Shown here: positions 59,691 to 64,000 of the stretch, piece by piece
Numbering within the stretch: position 1 is the first letter of the stretch
Layout of the letters: the number at the start of each line of letters is the position of its first letter
Assembly: GCF_021869535.1 (NCBI RefSeq)
Contig: NW_026262582.1
Span: 59,284,851 to 59,348,850, forward strand
Reading direction: 5' to 3'
DNA: 64,000 bases
Source: Mytilus californianus
Taxonomy: Eukaryota; Mollusca; Bivalvia; Mytilida; Mytilidae
Program-made: the position numbers and the translations under genes
Notes under the pieces: model-generated
The model's input: only the letters and a program-made list of their open reading frames with translations
Databases searched by the model: none
What the model was told of the DNA's origin: nothing

Positions 59691-60405
59691 ATTCCTTTTG
59701 AAGCTATTGTGTTTGCTTGTAATTACTTTTTTTATAAACAATCTAACCAAGTACAGGACAAATATGCATATATTGATAATCAGTAGCGGGATATGATTTC
59801 AGAAATATAATTATCTATAACAAAACAAATTATTGATTGCATTGCAATAAATAGTGACGTCATATTCTTATGTCCCATTCATCAATTTACTATACTCTAC
59901 CGCTTCAAATTTAAAAATGTGCAACATGATAACTTCAATGAAATGAAACACATTCTATCAATATAGTTTTCTGGAAATTTACCTTATACGCAAGGTACAT
60001 TGAATATTGTGTAACATCCAGATACACAAGTAATAGAAATATATCCCTCACAAGGAGCTCCAAATAACGAAAATTTCAGAAGTGAGATAAGAGCAAAAGA
60101 GACAGCAACTTAATGAAACACAAACCAAAAGCCATCTATAGGTCAAAGTATTGTCCTAAAAAGATAAGTGTCTAGCATAGTCTTATAATACAGATCTAAG
60201 CAAAAACAAATTGACAATAAAAGTATTCTTCCCGTCTGTTTCCCTACCTTCATCTTAATTCTTGTTTTCTCTTACAATACAAAGAATTCAAATATAACTT
60301 GCAATTATTCAGCCAAACGATAGGTCTCCGAAAACAGAAGAGGGTATTTTGCAATCTAAACCCGTATGATTGAGTGCAGCATAATTCAAATGAGCGGAAA
60401 CTTAT

Positions 60406-60557
60406 CATCACGAGACATTCCTACTGCCAAACACTTTTGATATCTGCAGAATGAGCAAGACAATATTTTACCACCACCAAGTTTACATGTCTTGTCCTTA
60501 AGGCTTTTTTGTTCCTCCTTTTTCTTCATTTTGACTATGCAGCCGACGAAAAAAACC
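60406..60557 (-). pseudogene. Relic exon of a nuclear receptor DNA-binding domain (second zinc finger)
   Basis: On the minus strand 'tttttacag' ends at 60558. The exon begins GGT TTT TTT CGT CGG (60557-60543), reading GFFRR, the helix that contacts DNA at the end of the first finger, and a usual intron position in nuclear receptors. After one extra base the frame continues 'CIVKMKKKEEQ', then 'KDKTCKLGGGKILSCSFC' and 'RYQKCLAVGMSRD', the complete second-finger pattern. In C-x5-C-x9-C-x2-C the first Cys is replaced by Ser (AGC). At 60406 the exon would end; the next six bases read ATAAGT where a donor GTAAGT is expected. Frameshift, lost zinc ligand and damaged donor together indicate a pseudogene. 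The wording SCSFCRYQKC with VGMSRD suggests an invertebrate NR1-like receptor; the subfamily is uncertain. No first-finger or ligand-binding exon was found in the window. Confidence 0.82.
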
Positions 60558-62389
60558 CTGTAAAAATGCATGCAAAGAATATTACATGTGTCATTGCTTT
60601 ATTATGTAAGAAGCGACTATTTGAACAGAAAGTTCTTATCACTTCGGAATATTTACGTTTTCCCCTTTATGTTCAAGTTTAATGTTTTTGTTTTACTGAG
60701 TCTATATTTCCCTGTGTAAATGTAAAAAATGAAATTATGTTATCGTTCTTTATCTTCGAAACCTACTCCCTCTGCAAACCTGATTCAGAGGGTATAAAGA
60801 AGTCATTGGTTAGCATTCAACAAACTTTCAATCATATATAAATTCAGCAATAAAATATAACCACAATAGTTGTTTCGTGGCAGTGTGCTCGCCTCGAATG
60901 TGAATTCTACAATTTACAGGAATAATATCATTAGCTATATAGCAGTTTGACAAACACTAATTTTGATCATTAATAAGCTTGGTTTTTCTTTACTAACAGA
61001 ATGTGATCAAAACGTTCCGCCGAGTTTTAAAAAGTAAACTCCCTCAGTTCTTCTATACCCTTCAACTTGCCACTGGACAAATAATGTCTTCGCAAATCTA
61101 CCTTACACGTCTAAATCTACCTTTCAGATCTGTCAAGTATCAGTGCTTATTAAAAAAAACTGGAATGCTTGAAACGGGAAATTTCATCTTTAAATTCCAA
61201 GTTCATCAACTTAATATAAGGTTGAAAATACGTGAGGCAAAGTTTATCTTAGACGAATTTGTCAGATCTATTTAGGAACTTCTATTTCAAACTCTAAAAC
61301 GTCTGATATTTCCCCCTCTCTTTTGGTATCAAGCTGCGAACGGTTATTCCGAAACATATTTTCTGAGCATTGAAATCAATATCAAACGGATGTTTCTATA
61401 TAAACATTGATATACTATTGCTTTCTGGCCGACTTATAGTGTTTACAATAAATCATCAGAGATACTAGGTTTATACACTACTATCTAGATGTTTCTCTAG
61501 ATGTTTTTTATGAATGAGTTACACAGGTTGAACCGAGGTCAATCCGTGTAAGCGACGTCCTCGAACAATCGATTTTAACTGTGACGTGATAACATAAGCA
61601 TTGTGACATTGGAAATTTACGGGAAAGAGCACAAATTCGAAAGTCGTCTCTAATAATGTACATCAGAAGCGTGCTACTTCTACAAAAGACCTATTAGTGA
61701 CGCTCTTATGAAAAAAGTAAAATGGCAAATAAATTCCGAAAGGTTTTGCCAAATACAGCTAAGGTGTTAGCACCTGAATGTCATATTGATGCATTCTCGT
61801 CAATTTTGTTTTGTTTTCATTGTTGCCTTCTTATCAACTTACCTTACATGGTTCACTGGTATTTGCATCACATTAATGCCATTCTAAGGCCTTTTCATCA
61901 CATACTCGGTATGGACGTAACAAGCTGCCCCATTTTCTATGAATATCTTGTTCAGCATTTGACACTCCTTCGTTTTCAGTTATTCCGCTATCAACAGAAC
62001 CAGCTGAACACAAAGGTAAAAACTTTATGTTCTGTAATCATCTGTTCCCTTTCTACTGAAGTGATTAAATCACATCCTTTGCCTTATTTATATTAATATT
62101 TTCCCTGATTGCCGAATGTCTAAATTTCTAAAGAAATAATGACATTTTATAAAATTTATATGTCCGAAACGCTTTTCAGCATTTACCTTCTTTGACGCTC
62201 ACATCCGAATATTTTGAAAGCCAAGGATGTAAAAGAACCGATATACACAAAACAATGCAGGTTCCGAAATATATGACAAAAATAGGCCTAAGACTAATAG
62301 TCGAATCCATCCAAGGTCAACTTTGTGTAAGGAGTTGGAACCTTATTTTTATAAAAATTCATCAATATATACACGGACATTTTAGCAAA
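60558..62389. other. No recognised gene
   Basis: Includes a repeat phrase at 61733-61766 ('aattccgaaaggttttgcca') shared with 32540-32575. Open frames at 61003-61275 (90 codons) and 61722-62096 (124 codons, starting in that repeat) show no domain I recognise. Confidence 0.4.
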
Positions 62390-62394
62390 GTAAT

Positions 62395-62485
62395 GTTATA
62401 AATCATGTCAGTACCGGCTAACCGAAGTACCGACTACTGAGCTGATGATACCCTCGGGGACTTATAGTCCACCAGCAGCGGTATG
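62395..62485 (-). repeat. Short conserved repeat ('gctggtggac' box)
   Basis: The minus strand reads 'ccgctgctggtggactataa', 'gtccccgagggtatcatcag' and 'agtagtcggtacttcggtta'. The first half resembles 52645-52690 inside the 5' region of PLE copy A ('tctctgctggtggacag', then 'tccgagga'), and 'ccgttgctggtggactgtta' occurs on the minus strand at 6030-6050 and 17508-17530. It recurs in mussel sequences that I remember, but its element of origin is unclear. Confidence 0.5.
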
Positions 62486-63199
62486 GTAAGGAAAATGACG
62501 ATTTATTAACTTATTAAAACTGAGTCGGTTTGTCGTTCATTCCTTTAACTATTATTCCTTTCATCAGTGATTTAGACAAAAACAAAAGCAGATAAGAAAT
62601 ACAAAGGAAATGATATGCTTTTATCTGATTGTTTAACGCCGTACACATACACACATACATTTCCTATATTTCTTATTAGCCAGTGCATGCTAACAAAAAC
62701 AACAGTTCAAGAATGACGAGGTATAAGAGAGTTAACTGGTTTTAAGAAAGCTATAACTGATTTGTTTATCAAGTGGGTCGATGTAATTAATGTCACTACC
62801 GTTAATCAAGTGACGTCAGATCTAATCTTTAATGCATATCATAAAAATCATCGGAAAGCATGTTCAAATACACCACTTATAAATGATAGTTACTGATAAG
62901 TCTTTGTGTAGACAAAATTTTAGTCCTGGTATTTCTGATTAATTTATTTACCGCCATATCTTATCACCTATCATTGTGTTTTTTTTGTGTGAAAAAGAGA
63001 CAAAATGAAATAAATTGCACTTATGATATGAATTAGGATATACCGTAGATTTTACGTAAGCACTAAACAGTTGTTCTTCTTCTTTTAAAAAAACGGACAA
63101 TGAAAGGTTAACCTAGACCAATAATGAAGGAAAGCGTATAGAGTTAACTTATACTTGTCTTTTTGTCTTTTTATATCTGGTATCTAGTATCATTCGATG

Positions 63200-63600
63200 A
63201 AGCAGGAAACACATGAACTATAAGAGGATAACAACGGAACAACAGAAACACTGAACTACAACAAAAGCAAACGCCAACATACGTAGAAACGAAATTTGTG
63301 ATAACAACTGCCATATTCCTGTCTTGGTACCGGAAATGTTGAGAACAAATGATGGAATGAACCTGGTTTTATGGCTAGCCAAACCTCCCGCTTGTATGGC
63401 AATGTTAAAAATACAGCTAAAATGACAACACTACGTGACTGGAATACAGTACAAAAAAACGCAAAAACGATCAGCACAGAGAATTATATAAATAAATAAT
63501 ATAGTAGTTATAACAACATGGAAACCGCAAAATAACCACGGTCACCTCCCTTGAATTTACGACAGCACGCCAGGACACCACAAACAAAATATAAACTGCG
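63200..63600 (-). mobile_element. PLE family A solo terminal repeat
   Basis: On the minus strand: 'acctcccgcttgta' reversed as 'tacaagcgggaggtttggct', 'agccataaaaccaggttcat', 'atggcagttgttatcacaaa' and 'ttatcctcttatagttcatg'. It matches the terminal repeats at 17645, 36108 and 47688. Bases 63685-63725 ('ataaaggcaaaagtagtata') are its outer part displaced by about 450 bases, suggesting a later rearrangement. A 73-codon frame at 63256-63477 is repeat read-through. Confidence 0.75.
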
Positions 63601-63725
63601 CGTCAAATGAATGGATGAACGTCACAAAAAGTGACGTATTTTTGTGACTTTTATATTATCACAGGTAACACAGAAAATAAATACGCCGACAAATAAAGGC
63701 AAAAGTAGTATACCGCTGTTCAATA

Positions 63726-64000
63726 TACAAAGCAGACTTAATATCGCATTATCGGACAATAACCTGTTAGTTCAATACAAGAATCAGGAACATACAGTAG
63801 CTATTTACTTTTCATTTACATCATTGACGTATTTAATGATAATGTTCTATTTGATAGACACATTCTTACTCGTCAATACATATTTTTTTTCGTACAGGGA
63901 ACAAATAAGCTGTTATAAGATTACAGGAAATATTGTTTTGACTATAATAATAGCTTAAAAGATAACTGATAAACAGTGATTTTATACAATATTGAATAAT
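63726..64000. other. No recognised feature
   Basis: AT-rich to the window edge. The frame at 63644-63958 begins in the displaced terminal-repeat piece and has no domain. Confidence 0.4.

Noticed and set aside
60875-60915. tRNA-like A-box ('tggcagtgtgctcgcctcg')
   Set aside because: The plausible A-box lacks a matching B-box at the right distance and no cloverleaf could be drawn.

Overview
This 64 kb window is AT-rich, intron- and repeat-dominated animal DNA. No intact cellular gene was found. Several interspersed repeats match, from memory, families abundant in marine mussels (Mytilus). Examples are the element ending in a 'tcattggcaatcataccac' type terminus, the 'atggcgttgtcag' repeat, a tRNA-type SINE tail and Penelope-like retroelements. 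A bivalve, most likely a mytilid, is therefore my call. This rests on recognition, not on a search.

Layout. 1-4.9 kb: mostly unrecognised sequence with one retroelement 3' end. 4.9-25.9 kb: a tandem segmental duplication of about 10 kb units (copy 1 4897-16263, copy 2 16264-25873). The copies are collinear, and roughly nine bases in ten match in the stretches I compared. An old degenerate LINE sits in both copies, so it predates the duplication. Copy 1 alone carries a Penelope-like element (PLE, family C), itself split by a younger 5'-truncated LINE. Copy 2 alone carries a solo PLE terminal repeat and about 2 kb that copy 1 lacks. 25.9-36 kb: unrecognised sequence with a decayed SINE, LINE and PLE tails, and short tandem repeats. 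36-53 kb: a graveyard of PLEs of at least two families. The best preserved is a minus-strand, head-to-tail pair at 47688-52996. There a cysteine knuckle and GIY-YIG nuclease lie upstream of the reverse transcriptase, which is the permuted order known for Naiad-type PLEs. 54.3-56.1 kb: arrays of a 10-base motif (TTTGCGCCGA) in opposite orientations around an 89-base-arm inverted repeat, an unexplained fold-back structure. 56-64 kb: mostly unrecognised. It holds one clear relic, a minus-strand exon for the second half of a nuclear-receptor DNA-binding domain with a frameshift, a lost zinc cysteine and a damaged splice donor.

The coding segments are parts of retroelements: reverse transcriptases that copy element RNA, with a GIY-YIG nuclease that would nick the target in family A. 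All have frameshifts or stops and look inactive. The main value of the window is the insertion chronology that the duplication allows, the tandem N-terminal-nuclease PLE pair, the fold-back array and the nuclear-receptor relic.
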